Notes: a model not told the origin generated them from the sequence alone. A stretch of 64,000 nt of DNA from Azorhizobium doebereinerae UFLA1-100 (GCF_000473085.1 NZ_AXBA01000005.1:62001-126000); one strand, 5' to 3'. Numbered from the stretch's first letter, positions 19,069 to 27,960 are shown. Numbers and translations: made by a program.

Positions 19069-20541
19069 ATGACCGCCGCCGCCCTCAAGCCCCAGCCCCC
19101 CCGCAAGACGGAGCCTGCCGCACCCGCCGAAGAGGTGCTCTATGCAGCCCGCCGCGCCATCTATCCGCAAAGCGTCCATGGCCGCCTGCGCACCACCAAG
19201 TGGGTGCTGCTCGCCATCACGCTCGGCATCTACTACTTCCTGCCGTTCGTGCGCTGGGACCGCGGTCCCGATGCGCCCAACCAGGCGGTGCTGATCGACT
19301 TCCCGACGCGGCGCTTCTACTTCTTCTTCATCGAGATCTGGCCGCAGGAATTCTATTACCTCGCCGGCCTGCTGATCCTCGCCGCCCTCATCCTCTTCCT
19401 GATGAACGCGGTGGCCGGGCGCGTGTGGTGCGGCTACCTCTGCCCGCAGACGGTTTGGACCGACCTGTTCCTCGCCGTGGAGCGGCTGATCGAGGGTGAC
19501 CGCCGCGAGCACATGCTTGCCGATGCCGGTCCCTGGACGCTGGAGAAGGTCGCCCACAAGACGCTCAAGCACAGCGTCTGGCTGCTGCTCGCCTGGTGGA
19601 CCGGCGGCGCCTGGGTGCTCTATTTCGCCGATGCGCCGAGCCTGGTGTGGGATCTCGCCACCTTCCAGGCGCCGACCGTGGCCTATGCCTCCATCGCCGT
19701 GCTGACCTTCACCACCTACACGCTGGCCGGCCACATGCGCGAGCAGGTGTGCACCTACATGTGCCCCTGGCCGCGCATCCAGGCGGCGCTGACCGACGAA
19801 TACGCCCTCAACGTCACCTATCTCTATGACCGCGGCGAGCCGCGCGGCTCGGTGAAGAAGGCGGCGGTGGCGCGCGCCGCCGGCGAGAAGGCGGGCGACT
19901 GCATCGACTGCAACCAGTGCGTCAACGTCTGTCCCACCGGCGTGGATATCCGCCACGGGATGCAGCTAGAATGCATCCAGTGCGGCCTGTGCATCGACGC
20001 CTGCAACAACGTGATGGACAAGATCAGCCGCCCGCGCGGGCTGATCGCCTATGAGTCCGAGAAGAACCTGGAGGCCCGCGCGGCGGGCCTGCCGCCGGTG
20101 CGGCGCATCGTGCGGCCGCGCACCGTCCTCTACACGGCGCTGATCGCGCTGGTGGGCGGCATCATGATCTACAGCCTCGCCGACCGCAGCACCGAAGGGC
20201 TCGCCGCCATCCACGACCGCAACCCGGTGTTCGTGCGGCTGTCCGACGGCGCCCTGCGCAACGCCTATACCGTGCGGCTCATCAACAAGAAGCTGGAGCC
20301 GCGCCGCTTCGTCCTGACCCTGGACGGGCTGCCCGACGCGCGCATCGCGGTCGTGGGCACGGAATCGGGACCGGAAGGCGACGTGCTCACCGTCGGCCCG
20401 GACCAGACCCTGGAGGCCCGCGTGCTGGTGACGCATGCCGGCAAGCTCGACGCCGGCGCCTCCATCCCCGTCTTCTTCCGCATCCGCGATCTCACCAGCG
20501 GCGAGACCGCCATCGCCAAAGACCACTTCATCGGCCCCTGA
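19069..20541 (+). CDS. ccoG: Cytochrome c oxidase accessory protein CcoG (RdxA/FixG)
   Basis: A 490-residue membrane iron-sulfur protein. Membrane helices cover about 45-65, 100-116, 170-190 and 205-225. Two 4Fe-4S motifs follow: CIDCNQCVNVCP and CIQCGLCIDAC. The conserved blocks GRVWCGYLCPQTVWTD and EQVCTYMCPWPRIQ hold further cysteines. The C-terminus is an Ig-like FixG domain. CcoG is a cupric reductase that helps deliver copper to the Cu-B site of cbb3 oxidase. It starts a second group of genes, ccoG-fixH-ccoI-ccoS-ccoA, about 200 bases after ccoP. Confidence 0.96.
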   Translation: MTAAALKPQPPRKTEPAAPAEEVLYAARRAIYPQSVHGRLRTTKWVLLAITLGIYYFLPFVRWDRGPDAPNQAVLIDFPTRRFYFFFIEIWPQEFYYLAGLLILAALILFLMNAVAGRVWCGYLCPQTVWTDLFLAVERLIEGDRREHMLADAGPWTLEKVAHKTLKHSVWLLLAWWTGGAWVLYFADAPSLVWDLATFQAPTVAYASIAVLTFTTYTLAGHMREQVCTYMCPWPRIQAALTDEYALNVTYLYDRGEPRGSVKKAAVARAAGEKAGDCIDCNQCVNVCPTGVDIRHGMQLECIQCGLCIDACNNVMDKISRPRGLIAYESEKNLEARAAGLPPVRRIVRPRTVLYTALIALVGGIMIYSLADRSTEGLAAIHDRNPVFVRLSDGALRNAYTVRLINKKLEPRRFVLTLDGLPDARIAVVGTESGPEGDVLTVGPDQTLEARVLVTHAGKLDAGASIPVFFRIRDLTSGETAIAKDHFIGP

Positions 20542-20551
20542 GGAACACACC

Positions 20552-21058
20552 ATGGCACAGGCTCAAGCCCGGCCGCGCGCCGGGGGCAAGATCACCGGAT
20601 GGCACGTCTTCACCATTCTCGTCGCCTTCTTCGGCGTCATCATCTCCGTCAACGTGGTGATGGCCCATTATGCCATCAGCACCTTCGGCGGCCTGGAGAC
20701 CGAGAGCTCCTACAAGGCCGGCCTCGCCTTCCGGGGCGAGGAGATCGCCGCCGCCGACCAAGACGCGCGAAAGTGGCAGGTGAACCTCACCGTCCGTGAC
20801 GGGGCGGACGGCAGCCGCATCGTCGCCATCGAGGCCGTGGACGCCAAGGGCAATCCCCTGGCCGGATACGACGTGGACGCGCGCTTCGCCCACCCCGCCG
20901 ACGCCCGCCAGGACGTGGTGGTGGACCTCAACGAAGCCACCGGCGGGCGCTATCAGGGCACGGCCAGCGTGCACAAGGGGCAATGGGAGCTGATCGTTGA
21001 TCTGGCTCAAGGCGGCACCCGCCTGTTCCGGTCCAAGAATAGAGTGCAGCTGCGCTAA
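20552..21058 (+). CDS. fixH: FixH family protein (cbb3 oxidase assembly)
   Basis: A 168-residue protein with one membrane helix (about 15-40, GWHVFTILVAFFGVIISVNVV) followed by the FixH signature AHYAISTFGGLETESSYKAG and a periplasmic beta domain. FixH works with the copper ATPase in cbb3 assembly, and its absence reduces oxidase activity in rhizobia. The ATG at 20552 follows GAGGAAC 10 bases after ccoG. Confidence 0.94.
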   Translation: MAQAQARPRAGGKITGWHVFTILVAFFGVIISVNVVMAHYAISTFGGLETESSYKAGLAFRGEEIAAADQDARKWQVNLTVRDGADGSRIVAIEAVDAKGNPLAGYDVDARFAHPADARQDVVVDLNEATGGRYQGTASVHKGQWELIVDLAQGGTRLFRSKNRVQLR

Positions 21059-21083
21059 GCCGAACCCGTTCTCTGGGGGGAAC

Positions 21084-21191
21084 ATGGTTCATCAGGCGAA
21101 CGCAGCGCCGGCCGAGGCGGTCGGGCGGACCGCTTCGGCCGGCACCTTTCAGGCCGGCCCTTCCGCCCAGGGTTCCATCGCCTCTGGATGA
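21084..21191 (+). CDS. Possible 35-residue peptide between fixH and ccoI
   Basis: A short frame (MVHQANAAPAEAVGRTASAG...) with the strongest ribosome binding site of the area, CTGGGGGGAAC, ahead of its ATG. It is Ala/Gly/Ser-rich, has no membrane helix and matches nothing I know. CcoI proteins often start with a Cys-rich N-terminal segment that is missing here, but this peptide does not supply it. It may be a leader peptide, a real small protein or chance. Confidence 0.25.
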   Translation: MVHQANAAPAEAVGRTASAGTFQAGPSAQGSIASG

Positions 21192-21245
21192 AGGCGCCGA
21201 TGCCGGATAAACCGGACGTCCGGCACCGAACCACAGGCACGACGC

Positions 21246-23498
21246 ATGGCCCAGGCTGTCGATTATTCCATCTTCATGGCGCGGGAGGCCGATGGCCGCT
21301 CCCAGATGAGCCTCGCCATCGACGGCATCGACTGCGCCGCCTGCATCTCCGACATCGAAAACGGCGTGTTGGCCCTGCCCGGCGTGGTGCAGGCCCGGCT
21401 CAACTACAGCACCCACCGCCTCACGGTGGCCTGGGACGGCGAGGGCGAGCCCGCCGCGCTGGTCAGCCGGCTGGAGAGCCTGGGCTATCGCGCCCACCCC
21501 TTCGCGGGCCGGGCGGAAGAGGCGGAGGCGCGGCGCTCGCAATGGCTGCTGCGCTGCCTCGGCGTCGCCGGCTTCGCCATGATGAACGTCATGCTGCTCT
21601 CGGTCTCGGTGTGGGCCGGCAACGTTACCGACATCACGCCGGAAACCCGCGACCTGTTCCACTGGATCTCCGCGCTCATCGCCCTGCCGGCGGCGGCCTA
21701 TGCCGGCCAGCCCTTCTTCCAGAGCGCCTACCGGGCGCTGCGCACCCGCTCACTCAACATGGACGTGCCGATCTCGCTCGGCGTCATCCTGGCGCTCGGC
21801 ATGTCGCTGGTGGAGACCATCCTGCACCGCGAGCACGCCTTCTTCGACAGCGCGGTGATGCTGCTGTTCTTCCTGCTGGCCGGGCGCTATCTCGACCATG
21901 AGGCGCGCCGGCGCACCCGCGCCGTGGCCGGCAACCTCGCCGCCCTGCGCGGCGAGATGGCGCAACGGCTCGATGCCGCCGGCCATGCGGTGTGGGTCCC
22001 CGTCCAGGCGCTGAAGCCCGGCGACCGCATCCTGGTGGCGGCCGGCGAGCGGGTCGGCGCCGACGGCATCGTGGAGGCCGGCGCCTCAGCGCTCGACGAA
22101 GCGCTCATCACCGGCGAGACCCTGCCTCGCGCCGTCACCGCGGGCGACCGCCTCTATGCCGGCAGCCTCAACGGCGCCGGTGCCCTGACCATCCGCGTCA
22201 CCGCCGGCGGCGAAGGCACGCTGATCGACGACGTGCAGCGCCTGCTGGACGGCGCGCTGTCGCAGCGGGCCGGCTATGTGCGCCTCGCCGACCGCGTGGC
22301 CCGGCTCTATGCGCCGGTGGTGCATCTCACCGCCCTTGCCTCCGCGCTCGGCTGGCTGCTGTTCGGCGCCAGCGTGCATGACGCGGTGATGATCGCCGTG
22401 GCCGTGCTCATCATCACCTGCCCCTGCGCCCTGGCTCTGGCCGTGCCCGCCGTGCAGGTGGTGGCGACCGGGCGCCTGTTCCGCGCCGGCCTGCTGGTCA
22501 ATGCCGGCGACATGCTGGAGCGCCTCGCCGGCGTGGACACGGTCGTGTTCGACAAGACCGGCACCCTCACCCTGCCCGAACCGGCGCTGCGGCTGCCGGC
22601 CGGCGCCGAGCCGGACCTGGTGGCGCTCGCCGCCCGCCTGGCCCTGTCCAGCCGCCACCCGCTCGCCGCCGCCCTCGCCCGCCACGCCCAGGGGCCCGCC
22701 TTCGAAGACGTGGAGGAAGTGCCCGGCGCCGGCGTGAAAGCGGTGGTCGACGGGCAGGAGCTGCGCCTCGGCAGCCTCGCCTTCTGCGACACCGTTTTGC
22801 CCGCCGATCTTCCGGCCACCGCCACGCCCATCGCCGTGCGGGCCGGCAACCGGGCGACGGTGATCGGGCTCGACCAGGCGCTGCGCGCCGATGCGGTCGA
22901 GGTGGTCGCCGCGCTGAAGGCCCGGCGTCTCGACGTGCGCATCCTCTCCGGCGACCGCGAGGGGCCGGTGGCGGCCGTGGCGGCGGCGCTCGGCATCTCC
23001 AGCTATGGCGCCGGCCTGCGCCCGGCGGACAAGATCGCGGCGCTGGAGCGCCTCAAGGCCGAGGGCCGCAAGGTGCTGATGGTGGGCGACGGGCTCAATG
23101 ACGCCCCGGCCCTGGCCGCCGCCACCGTGTCGCTCTCGCCGGCCAGCGGCGTCGCGGTGACGCAGGCCCAGGCCGACGCGGTGTTCATCGGCACCCGCCT
23201 CGCCCCGGTGCGCCTCGCCATCGACGGTGCCCGCGTCGCCGCCCGGCTGATGCGGCAGAATCTCGGCGTCGCCGTGCTCTACAATCTGATCGCCGTGCCG
23301 CTCGCGGTTGCCGGCCATGTGACGCCCCTGGTGGCGGCGCTCGCCATGTCCGGCTCGTCCATCCTGGTCACGGTGAACGCCATGCGCGCCGGCCGGCCGC
23401 TACGGCGCGAGCGCCCGGCGGAGGACGATGCGGTGGACGATGGCGCGGTGGATAATGGCGCGACGCCGCCGCTGACGCCCGTGGAGGTCCGCGCATGA
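21246..23498 (+). CDS. ccoI: Copper-translocating P1B-type ATPase for cbb3 oxidase assembly
   Basis: A 750-residue P-type ATPase (FixI/CcoI). An N-terminal heavy-metal-associated domain has a CxxC at Cys30/Cys33 (GIDCAACI). The transport motif is CPC at 392-394, the actuator loop has TGE at 289-291 and the phosphorylation site is Asp436 in DKTGT. HP (SSRHPLA) and GDGLNDAPA follow. It exports Cu(I) to the periplasmic side for insertion into the oxidase. The ATG has only a weak ribosome binding site, and the 187 bases before it are unusual for this operon. It overlaps ccoS by 4 bases. Confidence 0.95.
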   Translation: MAQAVDYSIFMAREADGRSQMSLAIDGIDCAACISDIENGVLALPGVVQARLNYSTHRLTVAWDGEGEPAALVSRLESLGYRAHPFAGRAEEAEARRSQWLLRCLGVAGFAMMNVMLLSVSVWAGNVTDITPETRDLFHWISALIALPAAAYAGQPFFQSAYRALRTRSLNMDVPISLGVILALGMSLVETILHREHAFFDSAVMLLFFLLAGRYLDHEARRRTRAVAGNLAALRGEMAQRLDAAGHAVWVPVQALKPGDRILVAAGERVGADGIVEAGASALDEALITGETLPRAVTAGDRLYAGSLNGAGALTIRVTAGGEGTLIDDVQRLLDGALSQRAGYVRLADRVARLYAPVVHLTALASALGWLLFGASVHDAVMIAVAVLIITCPCALALAVPAVQVVATGRLFRAGLLVNAGDMLERLAGVDTVVFDKTGTLTLPEPALRLPAGAEPDLVALAARLALSSRHPLAAALARHAQGPAFEDVEEVPGAGVKAVVDGQELRLGSLAFCDTVLPADLPATATPIAVRAGNRATVIGLDQALRADAVEVVAALKARRLDVRILSGDREGPVAAVAAALGISSYGAGLRPADKIAALERLKAEGRKVLMVGDGLNDAPALAAATVSLSPASGVAVTQAQADAVFIGTRLAPVRLAIDGARVAARLMRQNLGVAVLYNLIAVPLAVAGHVTPLVAALAMSGSSILVTVNAMRAGRPLRRERPAEDDAVDDGAVDNGATPPLTPVEVRA

Positions 23499-23659
23499 CC
23501 GTTCTGCTTTATCTCGTGCCCGCCGCCCTGGGCCTCGGCTTCTGCGGCCTGCTGGCCTTCCTGTGGAGCCTGAAGGCCGGGCAGTATGAGGATCTCGACG
23601 GCGCGGCCGTGCGCATCCTCTCCGACGACGACCTGCGCAAGGAGGACCTGCCCCGATGA
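23495..23659 (+). CDS. ccoS: cbb3-type oxidase assembly protein CcoS
   Basis: A 54-residue protein: one membrane helix (about 4-25), then the CcoS signature FLWSLKAGQYEDLDGAAVRI and a charged tail. CcoS is needed for haem and copper cofactor insertion into cbb3 oxidase. It overlaps both neighbours by ATGA, which indicates coupled translation. Confidence 0.93.
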   Translation: MTVLLYLVPAALGLGFCGLLAFLWSLKAGQYEDLDGAAVRILSDDDLRKEDLPR

Positions 23660-24780
23660 GCCGCCTCGCGCCGGTCAGCGCCACCCGCGCCGGCATGCTC
23701 GCCTGCATCTGCGACCCCAGCTTCGATGCGCCGGCCAATGACAATGCCGGGGCGCGCCCGCGTGCGCTGCCGCTGGCGCTGGGCTTCGCCTTCGCCGTCC
23801 TGGCGCAGACGCTGGCCGCCGGTGTGCTGCCGCTCGCCGGCGCGCTGCTGGCGCCGCGCCCCTCGCTCGCCACCCTGCCGTTCGCCGCGCTGATGCTGGG
23901 GGCGGCCCTCGCCTCCTTCCCGGCCTCCTTCCTGGGCGATGCCTTCGGCCGCCGCACCGGATTTGCGCTCGGCGCCTCGCTGGGCATCGCCGGCGGCGCC
24001 ATCCTCGCCGCCGGCCTGCTGCAGCGGCAGTTCACCTTCGCCTGCCTCGGCGCGCTGTGGCTCGGCATGGCGCAGGGCTTTTCCTTCTTCTACCGGCACG
24101 AGGCCGCCGCTTCCGCCGGGCGCCCCGCCGCAGCCGCCGCCGGGGTGATGGCAGGCGGGCTGCTGGCCGCTCTCGCCGGCCCGACGCTGGCGGGCTTCGC
24201 CGAAGCGCTGTTCTCCCCGGTCTTCCTGGTGGGCTCGGCGGTGCTGGCCGCGCTCGCCCACACCGCATCCCTGGCGGTGGCCGTGCGCCTCGCCCCCGAT
24301 GTGCGCCCGTGGACGGAAACCGGCGTGGCGGGGCCGCTGCGCGCCATCGTCCTGCCGACGGCGGTGGGCATGCTGGCGTGGTTCGGCATGAGCCTCATCA
24401 TGGCCGGTGCGCCGCTGGCGCTGCTCGGCTGCGGCATCGGTGAGGGCGCGGTGTTCGGCTTCATCGCGCTGCACGTGGCGGCCATGTACGCGCCCGCCGT
24501 GCCGCTCGCCCTCATCGGCCGGCTGCTGTCGCCGCAGGTGCTGGCCTTCGCCGGCCTCGCGCTGGTGGCGGCGGCCTATCCGCTCCAGGTCTCCGGCCAG
24601 CCGACGCTGCTCGCCGCCGCGCTCATTCTCGTCGGCGCCGGCTGGTCGGTGGCCACCGTGGGTTGCACCGGATGGCTGCACCAGGCGGCACGGCCCGGCC
24701 GCCTCGGCCTCGCGCTGCATGACGGCGCGCTGTTCTCCGCCGCCATCGTCGGCGCCGCGCTCGCCGGGCGCCTGTTCTGA
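23656..24780 (+). CDS. ccoA: MFS transporter, probable copper importer CcoA
   Basis: A 374-residue 12-helix MFS protein whose ATG overlaps the ccoS stop. It carries MSLIM (Met245/Met249) and HVAAM (His273/Met277). MxxxM followed 28 residues later by HxxxM is the pattern and spacing reported for Rhodobacter capsulatus CcoA (Met233/Met237, His261/Met265), a Cu importer required for cbb3 oxidase assembly. Position inside the ccoGHIS operon supports the same job. The cytoplasmic loop DAFGRRTGFALGASLG after helix 3 is the standard MFS motif A region. Known: the CcoA family and its motifs. Inferred: copper import by this protein. Confidence 0.8.
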   Translation: MSRLAPVSATRAGMLACICDPSFDAPANDNAGARPRALPLALGFAFAVLAQTLAAGVLPLAGALLAPRPSLATLPFAALMLGAALASFPASFLGDAFGRRTGFALGASLGIAGGAILAAGLLQRQFTFACLGALWLGMAQGFSFFYRHEAAASAGRPAAAAAGVMAGGLLAALAGPTLAGFAEALFSPVFLVGSAVLAALAHTASLAVAVRLAPDVRPWTETGVAGPLRAIVLPTAVGMLAWFGMSLIMAGAPLALLGCGIGEGAVFGFIALHVAAMYAPAVPLALIGRLLSPQVLAFAGLALVAAAYPLQVSGQPTLLAAALILVGAGWSVATVGCTGWLHQAARPGRLGLALHDGALFSAAIVGAALAGRLF

Positions 24781-24804
24781 TCCTCGCTCGGGCCTGAAAC
24801 GTGA

Positions 24805-24839
24805 CGGGCGCCGCGCGGGTCTCCCCGGCGCGGCGCCCG
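24805..24839. terminator. GC hairpin between convergent ccoA and TRAP permease genes
   Basis: CGGGCGCCGCGC and GCGCGGCGCCCG form a perfect 12-bp stem with an 11-base loop in the 74-base gap between two convergent operons. It has no T run on either side, so it is probably a bidirectional, factor-assisted terminator or transcript-end stabiliser. Confidence 0.55.
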
Positions 24840-24854
24840 CTGAATGTCACGCCC

Positions 24855-26750
24855 TCACAGGAAGCCGATGGAGAACCACGGCACCAGGGCCACCACCACG
24901 AGACCGATGAACAGGGCGATCATGTAGCCGAGGATCGGCTTCATGCCCGCCACCGGGTCCACCCGGCCGATGGCGCAGGCGGCGTAATAGCCCACCCCGA
25001 ACGGCGGGGCGAACAGGCCGATGCCCATGGCCAGGATGACCACCATGGCATAGTGCACCTCGTGGATGCCCACGGCGCGGGCGATGGGGAACAGCAGCGG
25101 CCCGAACAGCACGATGGCGGGGATGCCCTCCAGCACGCTGCCCAGCACGATGAAGGCCACCACCGACACGGCCATGAAGGTCATGGCACCGCCCGGCAGG
25201 CCGGTCATGGCGGTGGCCAGCGAGCGGGAGAAGCCGGACTGCGTCAGCCCCCAGGCCATGCCCGTGGCGGTGCCGATGATCAGCAGGATGGCGCCCGACA
25301 GGCAGGCGGTGTCCACCAGCATGGGCACCAGCCGCCTGGCGTCGAACTTGCGGTAGATGAACAGGCCCGCCGCCACGGCGTAGACGATGCCGATGGTGGA
25401 GACCTCGGTGGCCGTGGCCACGCCCTCGATCACCGCCGCGCGGATGACGAAAGGCAAGGCGATGGCCGGGAAGGCGATGACGAAGGTGCGCAGGATGTGG
25501 CCCCAGGAGGCCCGCTCCACCCCGCTCATGTCCTCGCCGCGATAGCGCCACCACACCACCGCGCAGAGCGTCACCGCCAGCACCACGCCCGGCAGCAAGC
25601 CGCCGGTGAACAGGGCCGAGATGGACACGCCGGTCACCGAGCCGATGGTGATGAGCACGAGGCTCGGCGGGATGGTCTCGGTCTGCGCGCCGGTGGCCGA
25701 CAGCAGCGCCACGAGGTCGCCTTCCTTGGCGCCGCGCTGCTTCATCTCGGGAAACAGCACCGGGGCCACCGCCGCCATGTCCGCCGCCTTGGCGCCGGAG
25801 ATGCCGGAGACCAGGTACATGGCGCCGACCAGCACATAGTGCAGGCCGCCCTTCACATGGCCGAGCAAGCTGGCGAGGAACTGCACCATGGCCTTGGCCA
25901 TGCCGGTCATCTCGATCAGCATGCCGAGGAAGACGAACAGCGGCACGGACAGCAGGATGAGATGGCTCATGCCCTCATCCATGCGGCCGACCAGCACCAT
26001 CATCGGCGTGCGCGTGGTCAGCGCCAGATAGCCGAAGGTGGCGAGCCCGAAGGCAAAGGCGATGGGCACGCCGGCGAACACGCACACCGCCACCACGCCG
26101 ACGAAGAAGATCAGCAGGTTCATGTTGCCCAGCGGCCGGAACATGGGGCCGAGCAGCCAGAAGGCGGCGACGATGGCGCCGGTGGTGATCAGCGCCGCCG
26201 CCAGCAGCCGCAGGTCGGCCACGCGGGCAAGGCGCAGGACGGCGAACACCACCATCAGGCCGAGCCCCACCGGGAGCGCCGCCGCGCGGATGGAATTGGG
26301 AATCTCCAGCGCCGGGGTGAGGATGAACGCCTCCTCCTCGGCATATTCCAGCGCGTGGGGGAACACCATGGCGAGGAAGGCCAGAGCGGAGGTGATGGCG
26401 ATGAGGTCGAGGAAGGCCCGCGCCTGCGGGCTCACCTTGGCGGCCACCGCCGTCATGCGCATGTGCTCACCGCGGCGGAACGCCACCACGGCGCCCAGCA
26501 TGGCGAGCCACAGGAACAGGATGGAGGCCAGTTCGTCCGACCAGACGATGGGCTTGTGGAAGACGTAGCGGGCGACCACGCCCGCGAACAGGACGCAGAT
26601 TTCCACCGCCACCAGCAAGGCGGCGGGGATTTCCACCAGCAGCCCGAGCACGCGGTCGGCCAAGGCGGCGGCGGCGGCGATCGGGCTGAGGGGAGCGGAC
26701 GCCGCAAGCGGCGCCCCTCCATGGCCGTGCAGGGTAGGGACGCCGGCCAT
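24855..26750 (-). CDS. TRAP transporter fused small and large permease (DctQM)
   Basis: A 631-residue fusion. Residues about 20-190 match the four-helix DctQ small subunit (FRRGEHMRMTAVAAKVSP is a typical DctQ cytoplasmic motif). From about 205 it is the DctM large subunit, with SVPLFVFLGMLIEMTGMAKA, SGISGAKAADMAAVAPVLFPEM and TIPPSLVLITIGSVTGVSI. It is the membrane part of a Na+/H+-driven high-affinity organic-acid importer. The start is uncertain: ATG 26750 lies 5 bases past the dctP stop, while GTG 26759 would overlap that stop as GTGA. The substrate cannot be read from the sequence. Confidence 0.93.
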   Translation of the reverse strand: MAGVPTLHGHGGAPLAASAPLSPIAAAAALADRVLGLLVEIPAALLVAVEICVLFAGVVARYVFHKPIVWSDELASILFLWLAMLGAVVAFRRGEHMRMTAVAAKVSPQARAFLDLIAITSALAFLAMVFPHALEYAEEEAFILTPALEIPNSIRAAALPVGLGLMVVFAVLRLARVADLRLLAAALITTGAIVAAFWLLGPMFRPLGNMNLLIFFVGVVAVCVFAGVPIAFAFGLATFGYLALTTRTPMMVLVGRMDEGMSHLILLSVPLFVFLGMLIEMTGMAKAMVQFLASLLGHVKGGLHYVLVGAMYLVSGISGAKAADMAAVAPVLFPEMKQRGAKEGDLVALLSATGAQTETIPPSLVLITIGSVTGVSISALFTGGLLPGVVLAVTLCAVVWWRYRGEDMSGVERASWGHILRTFVIAFPAIALPFVIRAAVIEGVATATEVSTIGIVYAVAAGLFIYRKFDARRLVPMLVDTACLSGAILLIIGTATGMAWGLTQSGFSRSLATAMTGLPGGAMTFMAVSVVAFIVLGSVLEGIPAIVLFGPLLFPIARAVGIHEVHYAMVVILAMGIGLFAPPFGVGYYAACAIGRVDPVAGMKPILGYMIALFIGLVVVALVPWFSIGFL

Positions 26751-26755
26751 ATCGG

Positions 26756-27775
26756 TCACGACAACTTGCCGACCGCGTTTTCCAGCACCGTCCAGGCTTC
26801 GTCGCCGAACTTGCCCTTCCATTCCGAATAGAAGCCGGCGGCGCGCAGCTTCTCACGGAACGGGGCCGGATCGGGCTTGTTGAAGGCGAGGCCCTTGCCC
26901 GCGAGGTCTTCCTGCAGCGTGGCGTTGAGCTTGGCGACGTCCGCCCGCTCCTTCTCGCCGGCCGCGTTGATATGCTTGGCGACGATAACGCGCATGTCCT
27001 CGGGGATCGCCATCCAGGCGCGGCGGTTGGCCAGGAACCAGAAGCCGTCCCACATGTGGTTGGTCAGCGAGCAGTATTTCTGCACTTCGTAGAGCTTCGC
27101 CGTGGCGATGATGGCGAGGGGATTTTCCTGCCCGTCCACGATCTTGGTCTGCAACGCCGAATAGACTTCGGCGAAATTGATGGACGCCGGGGCGGAGCCG
27201 AACGCCTTGTACATGGAGGTCCACAGCGGCGAGACCGGCACGCGGATCTTGAAGCCTTCGAGATCCTTCGCGGTCTCGATCGGCTTGGTGGACGAGGTGG
27301 TCTGGCGGAAGCCGTTGTCCCAGATCTTGTCCATGGCCACGAGGCCGAACTTGGCGATCTGGCCGCGCACATAGGTGCCGAGCTCGCCGTCCATGGCCTT
27401 CCACACGGTGGCATAGTCCGGGAAGGCGAAGCCGATGCCGCTTACCGAGGCGTTGGGCACCAGGGTGGAGAGGATCAGCGGCGAGAGGGTGAAGAATTCC
27501 ACACCGCCGGAGCGCAGCTGGCTCAGCACGTCGGTGTCGGAGCCCAGCTGGCTGGACGGGAAAACCTGGAGGTCGAACTTGCCGCCGGTGTCCTGCTTGA
27601 TCGCCGCCGCCATCTCGCGGGCGCGGATGTTCATGGGGTGCGTGTCGGGCAGGTTGTTGGCGTATTTGTAGGTGAATTCCGCCTGCTGGGCGCGCGCCAC
27701 GAACGGGGCGAAAACCGCGCCGGTGACGGCGGTAGCGGCCGTGGCCTTCAACAGGGCGCGACGAGACACTGACAT
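26756..27775 (-). CDS. TRAP transporter substrate-binding protein (DctP family)
   Basis: A 339-residue periplasmic binding protein. A twin-arginine-like signal (SRRALLKATAATAV, ending near ARAQQ) is followed by a DctP domain: KYANNLPDTHPMNIRAREMA, then KIWDNGFRQTTSSTKPIETAKDLEG, RVPVSPLWTSMYKAFGSAPASI and EVYSALQTKIVDGQENPLAII (in outline). The Arg in the KIRVP block normally binds the carboxylate of the ligand. A strong AGGAGGAG precedes the ATG. It is divergent from the IclR regulator gene, whose probable binding sites lie between them. Confidence 0.94.
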   Translation of the reverse strand: MSVSRRALLKATAATAVTGAVFAPFVARAQQAEFTYKYANNLPDTHPMNIRAREMAAAIKQDTGGKFDLQVFPSSQLGSDTDVLSQLRSGGVEFFTLSPLILSTLVPNASVSGIGFAFPDYATVWKAMDGELGTYVRGQIAKFGLVAMDKIWDNGFRQTTSSTKPIETAKDLEGFKIRVPVSPLWTSMYKAFGSAPASINFAEVYSALQTKIVDGQENPLAIIATAKLYEVQKYCSLTNHMWDGFWFLANRRAWMAIPEDMRVIVAKHINAAGEKERADVAKLNATLQEDLAGKGLAFNKPDPAPFREKLRAAGFYSEWKGKFGDEAWTVLENAVGKLS

Positions 27776-27795
27776 GAACCTGCTCCTCCTGGCTT

Positions 27796-27808
27796 GGTCC
27801 GGTGGACC
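27796..27808. promoter_or_regulatory. GGTCC-N3-GGACC inverted repeat next to dctP
   Basis: A perfect 5-bp inverted repeat 21 bases before the dctP start codon. It shares GGTCC/GGACC half-sites with the two larger palindromes at 27823 and 27944, though with a shorter spacer. Confidence 0.4.
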
Positions 27809-27822
27809 TATTTCCTCTTTAG

Positions 27823-27839
27823 GGTCCAAGATATGGACC
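27823..27839. promoter_or_regulatory. GGTCCA-N5-TGGACC palindrome, probable IclR operator
   Basis: A perfect 6-bp inverted repeat with spacer AGATA. IclR-family proteins commonly bind short palindromes of this size in the divergent promoter they control. It is repeated with one mismatch at 27944-27960, 121 bases away. Confidence 0.6.
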
Positions 27840-27943
27840 TCTTAATTGCGTCACCTATACTGACCCACTTGTAGGATCTGCACAAGGTGTCTATCATCCT
27901 ACATACCGTCGTCAATGGATCGGCGGATATAAAGAAAAAATAC

Positions 27944-27960
27944 GGTCCACATGATGGATC
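27944..27960. promoter_or_regulatory. GGTCCA-N5-TGGATC, second copy of the IclR-type operator
   Basis: The same motif as at 27823-27839, with one mismatch in the right arm, ending 13 bases before the preferred GTG start of the IclR gene. A further half-site TGGATC is at 27916-27921. Paired sites could allow looping or separate control of the two arms. Confidence 0.55.

Noticed and set aside
21188-21901. A second frame starting ATGAAGGCGCCGATG that overlaps ccoI
   Set aside because: It overlaps the end of the small 35-residue frame by ATGA but continues as an Arg/His-rich shadow of ccoI, with no family features.
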